Positions 48,406 to 61,246 of a DNA stretch of 64,000 bases are shown here, in pieces. Position numbers and translations under genes: made by a program. The stretch spans positions 620,001 to 684,000 of the forward strand of contig JAJJXM010000009.1 in NCBI GenBank assembly GCA_024516155.1, given 5' to 3'. Numbering within the stretch: position 1 is the stretch's first letter; each line of letters begins with the position of its first letter. The DNA comes from Pyronema omphalodes. Lineage: Eukaryota; Ascomycota; Pezizomycetes; Pezizales; Pyronemataceae. The notes under the pieces were generated by a model. The model had not been told where the DNA came from. It did not search any database and saw only the letters and a program-made list of their open reading frames with translations.

Positions 48406-50715
48406 TTAATCTCTAACCACCATTCCTAAAGCCCTTCTCCTCTCCTCTGCATCAATTTTCCACTCCACTCCGGCCTCCTCACCTTCCTCCATTCCGACCA
48501 CGAATACAATCTGCAGACATCTCTCAAAGGTTTCTCTCATCTCATACCTTCCTTTAGTCACAACCCCAACAACCCCCTGAATATCTCTCTCCATCCTAAC
48601 AGCTCCAAGCTCACTAACCCTACCTTCAAAACCCCAAATTTTCTTCTCCAACAATTTCGATAAGTATCCCGCAGTGGTGTTTAATATCCTCGACATCGGC
48701 CTCTCTGTCAACACCTTATTTACAGGTGCCATCATACTATTCCATCCCGACTCAAATCTAGCCCTAACCAAATCCCCATCGGGCTCAGGATCCTCGGAAG
48801 AGGTAGACAACGCAACAAGATAATCCACATCCCTCCAAGTATCTGCCAACAACGGCCGCAGGCGCGGCTTAATGACTTGGTTAAACACTACCGTCGAAGC
48901 GTCGGCGATGATTTCACCTGTCTTGGACTCGAAACTGGTAGCCATGCCCCTCATTGCTGATAGTACTGTATCGGCCTCCTTCTCGAATGGGAATAGTTCA
49001 CGGACCTTTTCTTCCTCTTGGGAAGCAACGATACGGTGGACGTAGGAAGCGGCAATTTCGAGGTTATTAATAAGAACCAAAAACCGGGAGAGCTCGGTAG
49101 GGGAGAAGGTGGAGTTGCTGGAGCTTGGGCGAGTATCCCGCATTTGCCGCTGGATCATGCCGATGAAATCTGTTGAGAGGACTCGGGAAACAGTGGAAAG
49201 AACGGTAAGAGTAAGGTTGCACTGAGAGGTTTCGAGGGCTCGGGAAAGAAGCTTTTGGACAATGTACATGACGTCGTCGACGGCAGAACTAATATAGGGA
49301 GGTTGGGAATGGGTAAAGTCAGGGAATTCGTCAAGTTGAAACGCTTTTTCGATGCTGCGGCGGATGAAGAAGGTGGTCATTACATTAAAGGGTGTGATTA
49401 GGCGGTTGATAATTTTGGGAAGAAGTAAGGAGTTGGAAATAACGGAGGGAAGAGAGAGAAGAGCATCTGGAGAGTTTGAGGCAGGCTGAGATTTGTTAGT
49501 AAAGAACGTCTAGTGGAAAGAGGAAAATCGTACCTGACATTTCCGGCCAAGGAAACGGCAGTACATGGACCATCGGCTGAGCATGACACCAATCTCACTC
49601 AAAAGTAAGTCGACGGTTTTGATATCGATGGTTTCCTCCTCGGCGTCTACCACTACTGCTGGGGATCCAGTTCTGGCTTGCTTGGTTCCTGCAAGGAAGG
49701 ACTGCACCAAAAACCCGTAGGCATAAGATTTGATGTCGGTGAGCTATTTTGCAATTAGTCAGCTGTGTTATATCTCCCAAAGGGTACTATATACCTTTCG
49801 CTCCAGGGCTTTCTCATCCGAAAAGGTATCAATAATGATTCCTGCCTGCATATCCGCTTCAACCTGTAGTCTTTCTACGACCTTCACCATCTTTCCCTCG
49901 CCATAATGAAGTTCCACCAACTTTCCATGCTGTTCCACAATCGTAGCGATATGTTCAAATAGACCTGTTATAGCGCCTGCAAAGAAGAAATCCCCCTTCT
50001 GATCCTGATTCATAACCTCTCTGGCTCTTCCTGCGACACCGGTACAGACATATCTTCCATAAACATCCAACCCAGTATCACCCCTTCCAATCAACGGAAA
50101 TAGTTTAAAAAACCTCGTGATACCCTCTCCATCCTTTTCATTAACCGCCTTCTCAAACCTTGCCAAGAAAAGCTTGCACAACCCCTCCGCAGCCATCTCA
50201 AGTGTAACCTTTGGTGGATCCGGCGTTTCCGCACTGGCCACCATTTCCGCTGCGAAATCCCCGGCTACAATTTCATCTGGAATCTTAGAAGCACGGTGTA
50301 AAAAGTTTGCGGCGGTCTCCCAGTCCTGGGCTGCTCCCATAGCGTTCATCACGCCGATAACACATGTCTTAAGCTCCGAGACTTGGTCTACGACGGCAAG
50401 TGTAGCACGGACACGTGATTGTTCGAGGTCAAGACGCTTTACGGCGGAAGATACGCGGTTGGCTGTAGTGGCGGCGGGGGATAGTGTCGTCGTTGATAGA
50501 GAACGTGCGGAGACAACCTGGGTTCCCAAGTGTGCGCGGATCAGGTCGAGTCGGGAGAGAGTATGCGTAAGAGAGGTCTGGGTGGATAGGTGGGTCTTGA
50601 GGCGGGTCGTAACGGTGGAATCATGGGAATTGAGGGCGGCAAGAGCTGATTGAAGCTCGGTGACTGACGATGCAGTCGCCACGGAGGAGACGGAGGTGGG
50701 GGTGGAGGATGTCAT
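48406..50715 (-). CDS. COG4: conserved oligomeric Golgi complex subunit 4
   Basis: A subunit of the COG tether that captures vesicles in retrograde Golgi traffic; COG4 also binds SNAREs. Exons 50715-49795, 49743-49534 and 49485-48406 give 736 residues. The N-terminus is coiled-coil-like (TELQSALAALNSHDSTVTTRLKT with SLTHTLSRLDLIRAHL), followed by EQSRVRATLAVVDQVSELKTCV and the AAQDWETAANFLHRA block, then FFKLFPLIGRGDTGLDVYGRYV, all characteristic of COG4. The C-terminal helical domain follows (RWSMYCRFLGRKCQ, FLVLINNLEIAASYVHRI), ending VEWKIDAEERRRALGMVVRD. Introns are 48 and 51 nt. Confidence 0.93.
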
Positions 50716-51086
50716 TGAAGCGCGGGGATGAAGCTCGGGGTGGTGAGCTAGGTCGTGATTTAGGGTTAGGGGCGCATGAGTGAGCTGTGTGTTTGCACTA
50801 ACCGGACCATATTTACAATTGAGAACTCGGGAGCTTGTATTGCGACAAGGATTCAGCTGCCGATATCACGAGAAAATAAAAATTAACTATTGAGAATTCG
50901 CACAAAATTCGTTATCATCTTGAGAATGACGTGATATACGTAGTGTAGCGGTAGTTACTGCCACAGTACTCTAATGAATGATTATTTACTTTCCTTAATT
51001 TCAAGCAATGAACGCCCAACAAATGCGAACACAGAAAGGATATCAATATAGTTTGTGCGTCCCATTTTTCTTCCATTCGATTCCTC
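50716..51086. promoter_or_regulatory. COG4 promoter / HDA1 3' region
   Basis: A 371-bp AT-rich spacer between two minus-strand genes. It must contain the COG4 promoter and the HDA1 3' untranslated region. No other feature. Confidence 0.5.
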
Positions 51087-54000
51087 CTAACTCAACTGAT
51101 CGAGGGCAAATTGGGTTGCATCCGAAAGATGCTTATGTATAATATCATGGATTGTCGTAGCTGGCGACTGGACTAAGTGGCCAAACTTCCTTCGGTGCTT
51201 TGTGCGTTCCCATGCAACGTGCTCACAACTTATGTAGCAACGGGAATTCTAAAATTCATTAGTTTCCCCTCAGTGAAAAAAAAAAAAGAAATGATAATTG
51301 AACGAGGAAACAGCCTTGCTTGGCTTGAAAGAGAGAAGACAATGATGGGAACATACGCTATGATACCATTCACCAATTTCGTCCACTAGGACGTTGGTGG
51401 AGACCGCTCGGAGATCTTCCGCCTCGCTAAGAAAAGAAATCACGGCACGGACGCGCTCGCGAGGATCTACGGATCTTCATTAGCAGACGTTTGAAGAGTA
51501 TCGGAGCGATTAGGGTTATATACCGCGCAGCGATAGCATCCCCACTAGTCCAGACACAGCATAACCGATTCCAATGAGGATTATGTTTTTTGCGTCCGTA
51601 ACCCTGAATTGGTTAGCAAGGTTGTTTTATAATTTGAAGTGAAAACCAAAGGGATTTTACTCTAAGTAGTTATCCCACATGTACAAACAAAGTTCGTCGG
51701 ACTGTGCAATAAGGTTGGAGTCAATACCCTGCTTTTATCAGCCAGTATTTGGGAGCTTCATGCTTATGATTCTTACTTCTTTTTTGGGGTGATACTTCTC
51801 TGGAAAATTTGCGTCGATAACGCCGAATCCTTGTTTATATGCCCAGTCTATGATGAGCTGACCTGCATCAAGCTACGCAAGTCAGCAACAATTACAGACC
51901 AAGTGGCAAACATCGGAATGAAATAATTAATTCTGAGATAAAAGATAGGATATACCAGGCAAGAACTTTGCAGCGAGATCCGGTTGGTCAAAATATCCGG
52001 CTTTGCAATAACAGGAGGCCTTGAATATCCAATCGCAAGGAAAGGAATGCGTCTAATTTAGCACGCAAGGTTGCAGGTTTAAAGGATTGTATGTACCATG
52101 GATGTTCCTACGTACGGGTCATGAACTATGAAGACTATTGTCTCTTTAAATTGATAATTTGAGCTACATATTGTCAGCCTATTTTTGCCAGTAAAGTCAA
52201 GCGTATTGACAATGGAGAAACCGACGTGGCAATAATCTGATGCGTAAATGAGTCTACAATTTTGTCTTTCAAGATTGGTAGCGTCGTCATCATATAGGAA
52301 TCCCAAAGCTGCTGCGCCTGGTAAATTCGTACAACTTCTAGAAAACAAAAGGGTTAGTAAGCAATATGATGAGACATCTGAGAAACCAACCATTAAGACG
52401 TGCAGCTTTGAGATCTGGATTTTCATAGAGTTCTTCGATGACCTTAGCATAGTTCGGACAAATTCGTGAGAATATTACCAATTGGTATTAAGTCCCGAGG
52501 CCTCATACAACGCCAATACAGCGATTGTTGAACCACACACTCGTGTACTACTTCAATAGCTCCTTTGCTTGCATGGACGCCATCATGAAGCTTTCCGGGG
52601 GGCTCTCCCATCAAGACTTTGGTGACAGCCAGCGCAGAGTCCGCAATCGACCGAAGGTTGTAACCACCCTTGAATTTGTCAGTTCAAATTACTTGAATTT
52701 GTCATCTGGTGATGATGAGTGAGAAAATTTTACCTCTAAACAAACCACGATCTTTCCTTCAGCCAAGCACATCAGCATATGTGTCATGTGAGCATATCCC
52801 GCCGGAGTAACAAAGCAGCCCCCCAATGTATCACCAGCTGCCGCGTCAAAACCAGCAGAGACAATGACCAAGTCCGGATTAAACTCTGTCGCTATTGGCA
52901 TGATCAGCCTCTGGAAGGCATACATGTATTCGGCATCCCCCAAGCCTCCAGTCGCCCATGGAACGTTGACGTTCCTAAAGCAAAAGTTAGCAAGGAACAA
53001 TAGGCAGCTATTACTAGTACACTGACATTCCTAGTCCTTTGCCTTTACCACATTGGTCAAGGTTTCCCGCAGGACCCGAAGGGTAGAAGTTACCGCCCTG
53101 GTAACGGTGTATGGAGATGTAGAGGACGGAGGGATCCTCGTAGAAAGCTTCTTGAGTTCCGTTTCCTAGAGCACTTATGTCAGCCTCCACCTCATGTTTT
53201 GTCCCATGTAGTTATCTAACCATGGTGCACGTCCCTACCCAAAGTTAGTTTGAATCATCATAGATCACACTCTGGAAGCTACAAACCAATCCAATATCAA
53301 GACCCTTTTGCACTTCTCTGGGTATTTTGCTTGCATTACTTTAGTTGCAACACAAACGTTGTTGAATAGGCAAAACCCCATAGCTTTATCCGGCTCAGCG
53401 TGATGACCAGGAGGTCGGATAACCGCGATAGCGTTCTTTACCTCCCCCGACAGAACAGCATCACAAGTCTCAATAGCACCTCCGCACGATAGCCGGGAAC
53501 AAAAGAACGATTCGGCGTTGAAGTAGACCGAGTCACCAGCTCTGGTGATGTCTTGAAGCGTGTCAACATCCATATCTATAGCCTCCTGTTAGCCAGTACT
53601 TCCGCACACAACACAGGTCGCCAACCTTGAGTCCCTTCCAAAAACGACCAGTGCTCCTCTGTGTGCACCAAAAGCGCCTCTTCCCTAGTAACCTCCCTCG
53701 CAGCAATTAACTTCATAATATCATCGCGCTGGATATTGCCGACAAACAGGGGATCGTCGATAAGGCCCGCTTGACAGATAGTTTTGTAGATTTCGAAGAT
53801 ACGTCGAGGGTCTTCGGGGTGCATATCTTCCTCGTCAATAGTAGCGTGAAAGCGCATTCGAACATCGTAGCAGATACCGGTCCGTTTCGAACTGTATTTG
53901 AGTGGGTTTGGTCGTAATAATTTGCGAGACTTGGTCAAGTTTGTAGTAGAACGCGCATCACCGTTGCTCTGGCCAGCTTCCCCCATTGGAGTGTCAGGGT

Positions 54001-54193
54001 CCTCCACCCATCCTGACGGATCATGGCGTTTTCCATGAGAATTTCCGAGCGTCATTTCCACCTGAGAAGGTCCGTCAAGACGGAGAGCGAGAGGATTGAT
54101 TGTTGGTGGTTCCGCGGAGGTGGAGGATAGTGGGGGTGGAGGCGCGTTGAGGGGAGAAGACGGGTTGAAAGCGTCATGTCCGAAGGGCTGCAT
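51087..54193 (-). CDS. HDA1: class II histone deacetylase (Hda1/Clr3 type) with Arb2 domain
   Basis: A zinc-dependent lysine deacetylase for histones H3/H2B in repressive chromatin. I reconstruct 15 exons: 54193-53626, 53575-53287, 53234-53221, 53165-53021, 52974-52734, 52668-52479, 52432-52391, 52337-52226, 52163-52097, 52052-51956, 51862-51777, 51728-51661, 51603-51524, 51466-51357, 51248-51087, totalling 756 codons. Catalytic marks: [21 protein letters not shown] near 243, [36 protein letters not shown] and EGGYNL. The Arb2-like C-terminal domain follows: [82 protein letters not shown], and the tail [18 protein letters not shown]. Exon 3 is 14 nt. Joins 4-5, 6-7 and 9-11 are the least sure, although all phases agree. 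Gene density of introns far exceeds its neighbours. Confidence 0.9.
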
Positions 54194-55470
54194 TACGGTT
54201 CCGCTAGGGTCAAAGCTATCGTGTCAAGGATGGCACGTCGGCGTCTGCTTCAAAGTTACGGACCGGAGGTGATGATACTCACGCAACCTCTTTGTCGGGT
54301 TGTGTTCACGTCGCTTGTCAGAGAGCTGAGAGCACGTCCGGCTGGGCAGTCCTAGCTAAACCCTGCTGCTTAATGCTGTGCCACCTACTCTAAAAGATGC
54401 GGTTTATCCGGTAATTAGGGCTTGATCTGTACCCTAAAAGTCCAGGAATGAAACTATTCAGTTTCTTGTCAAGGGCGGATTTGTGGAGTTTATATGACGT
54501 TCCTATTAGTTGTGTTATTGTGTCTATCAATCGCATGGTCCGACAATCATACGCAAACAAGACGGACCTGTTTGGCGTGAAACTTGTTAACCCTAAGGAA
54601 GCTATCTATCACAAGCCATTAAAGATTTCTATAGACCTATGAGAATATTACAACATTGGGGTAATTTTTGATACCGTTTGTCATTAACATAAACGGATTT
54701 TCACCAGAAAAACTTCAAGTTTGCCTGAAGAAAGCTATCTTTAACCGTGGTTCACGGCGCTCAAAGCTGCATTATCAGCGTTGAAAAGACCTACTAGCAT
54801 TTTCTTCCAGTCCAAATTAAATTCTAAATATTTCAATTTCAATACTGGTTATATATTCAGACGTAAACACAAACTCTGAAAGAAAAAGAAAACACAGATT
54901 TCGACCAACAGCTTTGAAATTTTGACACAATCACGCTGCTGAACGAACTAGGTGTATAACCGCAGGATAAAGAAATTCAGAAGAGAGCTACAGTGCAGTT
55001 TAGAGAGACGAGATTGTAATCTTGCAGTTTGCAGCTTGTGTTTGTGTAACACCTTGCATACTCGTCGATCGACTGCTTGGGTCTGAAGGGCTTCTTGCTA
55101 TGCGGGAATGATTCTACTCTTTTATTTTTATTAGTCTAAATGTCTATCGTACTCGAAAGCTAACATTAAAAATTCCATATATGTTCTACCTTGCTCAGAA
55201 AATGCATGGAATGGGGAAAATGTACAGCCATTCACAGAATATCACACCGAATCAGTTTATTATTCTTACAGATTTCAACACCTCCAGAGTCCAGGCAACA
55301 AAGCAAACCGGACCGAAACAATGGCTCTGTCTACAAACCATGCTTCCCGGAAGGTTCAATAAGTCTTACCATTACAATGAAATATATTCTGATATCCAAC
55401 TGAAAATTGCGGTTTTATATTTTTCTGTATAGAAAGTAGATGCAAGGATGTTGTTCAACTTCCAAAGTAT
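54194..55470. promoter_or_regulatory. HDA1 upstream region / RNase III 3' side
   Basis: 1.28 kb between two minus-strand genes. It is CG-richer just upstream of HDA1 (54200-54340) and AT-rich beyond. No coding sequence is supported. A word near 54568 (CCTGTTTGGCGTGAAA) recalls the tip of the 707-bp transposon, but no partner end was found. Confidence 0.45.
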
Positions 55471-56955
55471 CTAGTATTCCAATTTGATCTCGAGATCCTG
55501 TTTGGTCTGGTAGTCCCGTGATTCCGGGGCTGGTGCGGTAGTTTTGGGGGCTGACTTTGTCGGCCTTGTCCCAATGAGCGACTCTTTCTTCTGCGTAATC
55601 TCCTTGATCAGCTCCTTGTCCATTAGGACATTCATCGCTGCTCTGAGTTCCGCATCCCTATTCATTTTAGCAGTTAAACCAGGTATTCTTTGTGGACGGG
55701 GCCTACAATTTCTTCAATGCCCATCCCTTTCCAAGCTCTCTCTGTACCCATCCCCAACCATCCAAATAAACCGTAATCCAAAAACCACCATTATTTCCTC
55801 CTCCGCCGGAAGTCCACTTGTAAGTCAACTTTGTTCCACGCGGGCCTCCGCACACGGCAATAACATTAAGCTCCTGCTTGGCCATCTTATTGAGCGGGAT
55901 CTCGCGGTTCCGTAGATTTTCCATTTCCCAAATCTTAGGTTCAAATAGTTTCTCCAGCCATTCGGTAACAACCTTAATACCAACATAACGGTCATCATGG
56001 TCCAATATAACAGCGCCAAGATATGCCTCGAAACAATCCGCAACGATCTTGGTCATATTGTCTTTGGTTACTTGTAGAGACCCACCAGACCTAATCTTTT
56101 TGTGCATATCATATAATTCGGCATACTTAGCAAGGGGCTTGTTGGAGACAAGATTCTGTCGCATCTCCGATAAGCTACCTTCGCGGATGGTCTGAAATCT
56201 GCTGTAAAGAATATGCGAAGTAATACTCTGTAAATAGGCGTCTCCAAGAAACTCTAGCCGCTCGTAGTGTCTCTTCTCAGTACCAGCTTTACTATCATCC
56301 TCTCCTGGGATAGCAGATCGGTGAGTAAATACTGAAGTTCGTAGATCGTCGTCAATGATGATGGGTAGCGGTGGAGGGTATTTTTTTCCGTCATTGTCAG
56401 GTGTTGCTTCGGAAATAGGTACAATAGGTACAAGCTTTGCTTTGGGAAGCCATGGCAGCTGGCCCTCATTTTTCATCTCACGTAGGGCAGCGAGCATATT
56501 GGCCTGTTCCTCGCCGATAGCGTCAATGAGGGCATCCTGCGAGACTCCAGGTGAAAGTAAGGATGCGAGACTCTGGCTAAACGATGCGAAGTTGTTGCGG
56601 ATACTCAAAGGAGTGTATATTGAACCATCTACGGCTGGCGCGACGTTTATGATATCAGAACGATCAACCTAGGCATGTCAGACGTGACAAGCAGAAGGTA
56701 CAGAGTAAAACTTGCCTTGGCTTTTTTGTTAGGTTGTTCTTCATCGTTGCCGTCTTTGCTGTCTTTGCTGTCTTTGATGTCTTTGACGTCTGTGATGTCT
56801 TCGATGTTTTTGGAGTCTTTCGTGGCTTTGCTATCTTTGCTGTCTTTGGTGGGGTAGTCTCTGTCTCTAAAGTCTCTGTTCGAGTCTCCTCTGTCTTTGC
56901 TGGGATACTCTCTGCTAGGATAATCTCTACTGCGCTTTTTATTTTCTTTGGCCAT
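55471..56955 (-). CDS. RNT1: ribonuclease III (Rnt1/Pac1 type)
   Basis: A double-strand-specific endonuclease that processes pre-rRNA, snRNA and snoRNA precursors in the nucleus. Exons 56955-56716, 56668-55707 and 55657-55471 give 462 residues. The first 75 residues are a Lys/Asp/Ser-rich charged tail with a repeated KDSKDSK pattern. The RNase III signature is YERLEFLGDAYLQ near 215, with the second acidic cluster ADCFEAYLGAVILD. A double-strand RNA-binding domain follows (KQELNVIAVCGGPRG, GGFWITVYLDGWGWVQRELGKGWALKKLDAELRAAMNVL), joined across the last 49-nt intron. The first intron starts with GC in a perfect AAG/GCAAGT context; no GT donor keeps the frame. The C-terminal 40 residues are basic and proline-rich. 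Confidence 0.93.
56669..56715 (-). other. 47-nt GC-AG intron in the RNase III gene
   Basis: Donor AAG/GCAAGTTT, branch-like CTGAC about 10 nt before the CCTAG acceptor. Splicing at GC joins KKAK to VDRSDIINVAP in frame. The nearest GT donor (two bases further) would put TGA directly after the join. Confidence 0.75.
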
Positions 56956-57620
56956 CGTAACGGTGGTGACGAGCTGCGCGTTAAAAGATGCGTGTTGTAA
57001 AAGTTTTCGCGTGCATAGGCGAGGCTATGTAAGGAGGAGTAGTGGCTGCAAGGGTGTCAGGTATCACAGAGATTTGGCAGTTCTGTCACAGCTTGTCTCG
57101 GTTCTCGGTCAGCGAATGCTGTCCTACCTTTCAGCCACAACACAAAGCTCAGACTACATAGTCTCGCACCGGTCACAGAGGTCACGTAACTTATCACATG
57201 TTCAAAGTGTCCGTGGTGATGTAGAAGCCCTATGATGAACTTTAACAGTTTTGGATTGCTTTGATTGGCTTGGTTCATAGCCCCCCAATCCTTCAAGAAA
57301 TAACATGTAAACAAAAACGCTTTTTGACAAAAATGTAAATAGAAATAGATAATCGGCCAGTATGCAGACCAAGGAAATAAGGCGGCAATCGTTTTTGCGA
57401 CTGTAGCAATTGACTAACAACAATGATTGGGTTGTACAAGAGATATTTCCTCCGTGTCCCGCCCCTCGCCCGCACACGCTTATCTTCGCTGTCCACAACC
57501 GCTCAGAGATGTCTATCAACTTCATTTTTACCACCGAAAGAATAACAACGCCCAGCCCACATCCTAAAAAGCCCTTCCACCATCTATCATGACAGGTATC
57601 TGTTTGGAGGATATCGATGC
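56956..57620. promoter_or_regulatory. RNase III upstream region / COX subunit 3' side
   Basis: 665 bp between two minus-strand genes. A 174-codon frame (57202-57726) crosses it and enters the cytochrome oxidase gene in another frame; it looks spurious. No other feature. Confidence 0.5.
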
Positions 57621-58186
57621 TTATTTGCTCTGGATCATTCCGGATCCAGAGTATCCCTCGGAAGAGACTCCAGTAATGGGCTCGACGTTCTGGGACTTCA
57701 AGTACTCGTTGGAAGCCTCCTGCCACTCCTTGGTCATAGTCTTAGGAGCGGGTCTTCCGGCAAGACGGATGGCGTAGAAGGTAGCGAAGGAGACACCGAC
57801 ACCGATGAGGGTGTAAAGGAAGACCTTAGAGCCCTCTCCGGGGGGAGGAACAGCACGGGGTCCGTGAGGTCCGAAAGCAATCCAGTAGGCTACACAGTAA
57901 TGTTGCGTCAGCGGGGAACTTCTCTGCCAAATCCCGGGAACGATGAGGTAGACATACAAGCCTTCTTCTCCTGCGTGGTCAATTCACCCCAGGATCCCTT
58001 CATCCGGTCTCTCAACTGCATCCACAACTCGGCCTGCTCAGCAGGAGGCATGCTCTCCCATCTCTTCTCGATGTCGGCAAGGGTAACGTTGGAGACAGCG
58101 TAGGAGGAGGTGGAAGCCTTGCGCGCAAGGATGGCGGAGGGGGCGAGGCGCTGGGCCCGCAATACCGAGGAGCGGATCATGGACAT
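57621..58186 (-). CDS. COX5: cytochrome c oxidase subunit 5 (mammalian subunit IV homologue)
   Basis: A nuclear-encoded inner-membrane subunit of respiratory complex IV. Exons 58186-57958 and 57889-57621 give 165 residues. The N-terminus is an amphipathic, Arg/Ser/Ala-rich mitochondrial targeting sequence without acidic residues. The matrix part carries VTLADIEKRWESMPPAEQAELW, ELTTQEKKA, then after the 68-nt intron YWIAFGPHGPRA; one transmembrane segment (VFLYTLIGVGVSFATFYAI) and an intermembrane tail ending TKEWQEASNEYLKSQNVEPITG follow. The start at 58186 is the first ATG; an upstream TTG is not needed. It is divergent from the GAPDH gene, so two highly expressed energy genes share about 1 kb of upstream DNA. 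Confidence 0.95.
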
Positions 58187-59230
58187 GTTTTGTAGATTTT
58201 GAGGTCGAAAAGTCAAACCAGGGATGAGTGAGTGGAGAGTTGAGACGAAACCGAGAACGGTGGATTGTCGGAAGTTTGGTTGGCAGGGCCGGTGTGGTCG
58301 TATGATGGAGTTCGTCGATTATACCGAGATTCCCTCAGTGCGCAAGCGTTTTTCCACGGAACCCTGCTGTGCTTTCCGGAGCCGCTAATTGGTCCGTAGC
58401 CTCCCGGCACAATGGCATTGTGTGCCATCGGTCTCCCTTCTATGTAGCACGATAGCCGACAACAGCATCAGACAGGAAGTTTTCAAGAACGTCACGTTTA
58501 CAGTGAATCTATTGGTTATTTTGAGAAATGGAAGCTATAGCAGGTTTTTTTTTGAAGGTTTTGTTATGAGTGAGAGGTGTGTTTGGAAAATTTTACCCCG
58601 CTCGTCACTACAGCCGCACTGGCGTCTCGCGCGATGCTAATGCTACCGCCTCAATTGAAACAACACTGGTTTGTATTAAACTTGAGTCTGATATGCCCAA
58701 TTACATATCACATTGAAGAAACAAAATAGAAAGGGTTGTTAAAAGATTTCTGTATTATTTTTTTTGCTGTTGATATCCGTCGTGCCATCACGGTGACGTA
58801 GCTGCCGTCATCCATCGCAACTGCTTGTGAAACATTGGACGCTTAAGACTCAACTGCACAGAGCCGGCAAGCGAGCGTTGTCAGAGCTTGATAAAGCACC
58901 TCGCTTTTGTCATGGCTACAGGAAACAAGTCACGTGATAAAACTTTGTAGACCATGACTAAAATCGACCGCTTCCCGACGTAAAAGTGGTTCATTTCCCG
59001 CGTCTACCGTCAGAGAGCCGCCGACGACATCTCAGAAAACTTGTTCACATAACTCACCCTAGAGTCTAGAAATTTTTTTCAAATCGAGATATATATCACA
59101 TTAATTACCTTGTCTGCTTTTGTATCAAATTTTTTTATTCATTATTATCATTATTATTATTTTATATTCATAACGCATTGCGACAATCTCGACATTGAAG
59201 ACCAGTCGGACTATTCATACTACTGGAAAT
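58187..59230. promoter_or_regulatory. divergent COX5/GAPDH promoter region
   Basis: 1.04 kb. It contains an ATTGG (inverted CCAAT) word near 58388 on the COX5 side. On the GAPDH side it holds TGACG words near 58794, CACGTGA near 58932 and a TTATTATCATTATTATTATT AT-rich stretch (59140-59170) about 70 bp before the GAPDH start. Functional assignments are guesses. Confidence 0.5.
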
Positions 59231-60569
<1,339 letters not shown>

Positions 60570-61246
60570 GTTTCTGTTCAGGAGCTCGATGAGGAATGAA
60601 TCATGTGAAATGATTCGCACAGGCATATAACGAGTCGAAGTCGTTGTACATAATTTATGATCGGTCTTGTGTGGATTACCCAAAGATAAAAATTGAGTTC
60701 GTTTATATTTCCGGTAAGGTGGTTCTGCTGTTAGGTGTAAGTTAGACGTGCTCCATGTGAAAAAGAGGTCGGTTAGGGGTTTTTCGCAGAGCAGGTCTAC
60801 TTGACCGGGTGTGACAGGCCGTGATAGACCCCTTTGCGTATCTTTCGACGGCCAAACAATCGCCGCTACCGACACCACAAACCCAAGACACGGCCCGTAA
60901 CACCATCGGTCCACCACTTCCATTGCCTCGTATGCCCTCGACACCGGTAACTGTACATGCACAGCGGCAGCGGCTACTTTCAAGCTAGGCTCTCTGCCGC
61001 TTTGTTTGCACCGCTTCCTCCACTTCCTCCTATACAAGCCCTCTAATCATTCTTCGATTCCACTCCTCTTTGTCCTCATCATCCCTCCACCTCTCTACTC
61101 CTCATCACCTTTCTTTTGTTTGTCATTCAGACTTCCAGACCTCTCAAAATTGTTCTTTTTTTCTTTGCTTCACATACTTGTACTCTACAATTCACTGTAT
61201 CAGCCGAGCGAAGGTTGCACCCTTTTGTTTCTTTTGCTCGGAAATT
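60570..61246. promoter_or_regulatory. GAPDH 3' side and Pumilio gene promoter/leader
   Basis: 677 bp between two plus-strand genes. The last 250 bp (61000-61220) are strongly C/T-rich (CTTCCTCCTATACAAGCCCTC and similar), the usual look of a fungal core promoter and 5' leader. No other gene. Confidence 0.55.

Noticed and set aside
54560..54600. CCTGTTTGGCGTGAAA resembling the tip of the 707-bp element
   Set aside because: Only about 12 bases agree, and no inverted partner or TAA duplication was found nearby.
57202..57726. 174-codon minus-strand frame upstream of RNase III
   Set aside because: It overlaps the cytochrome oxidase gene in another frame and lacks any known motif; the cysteine and leucine pattern looks random.
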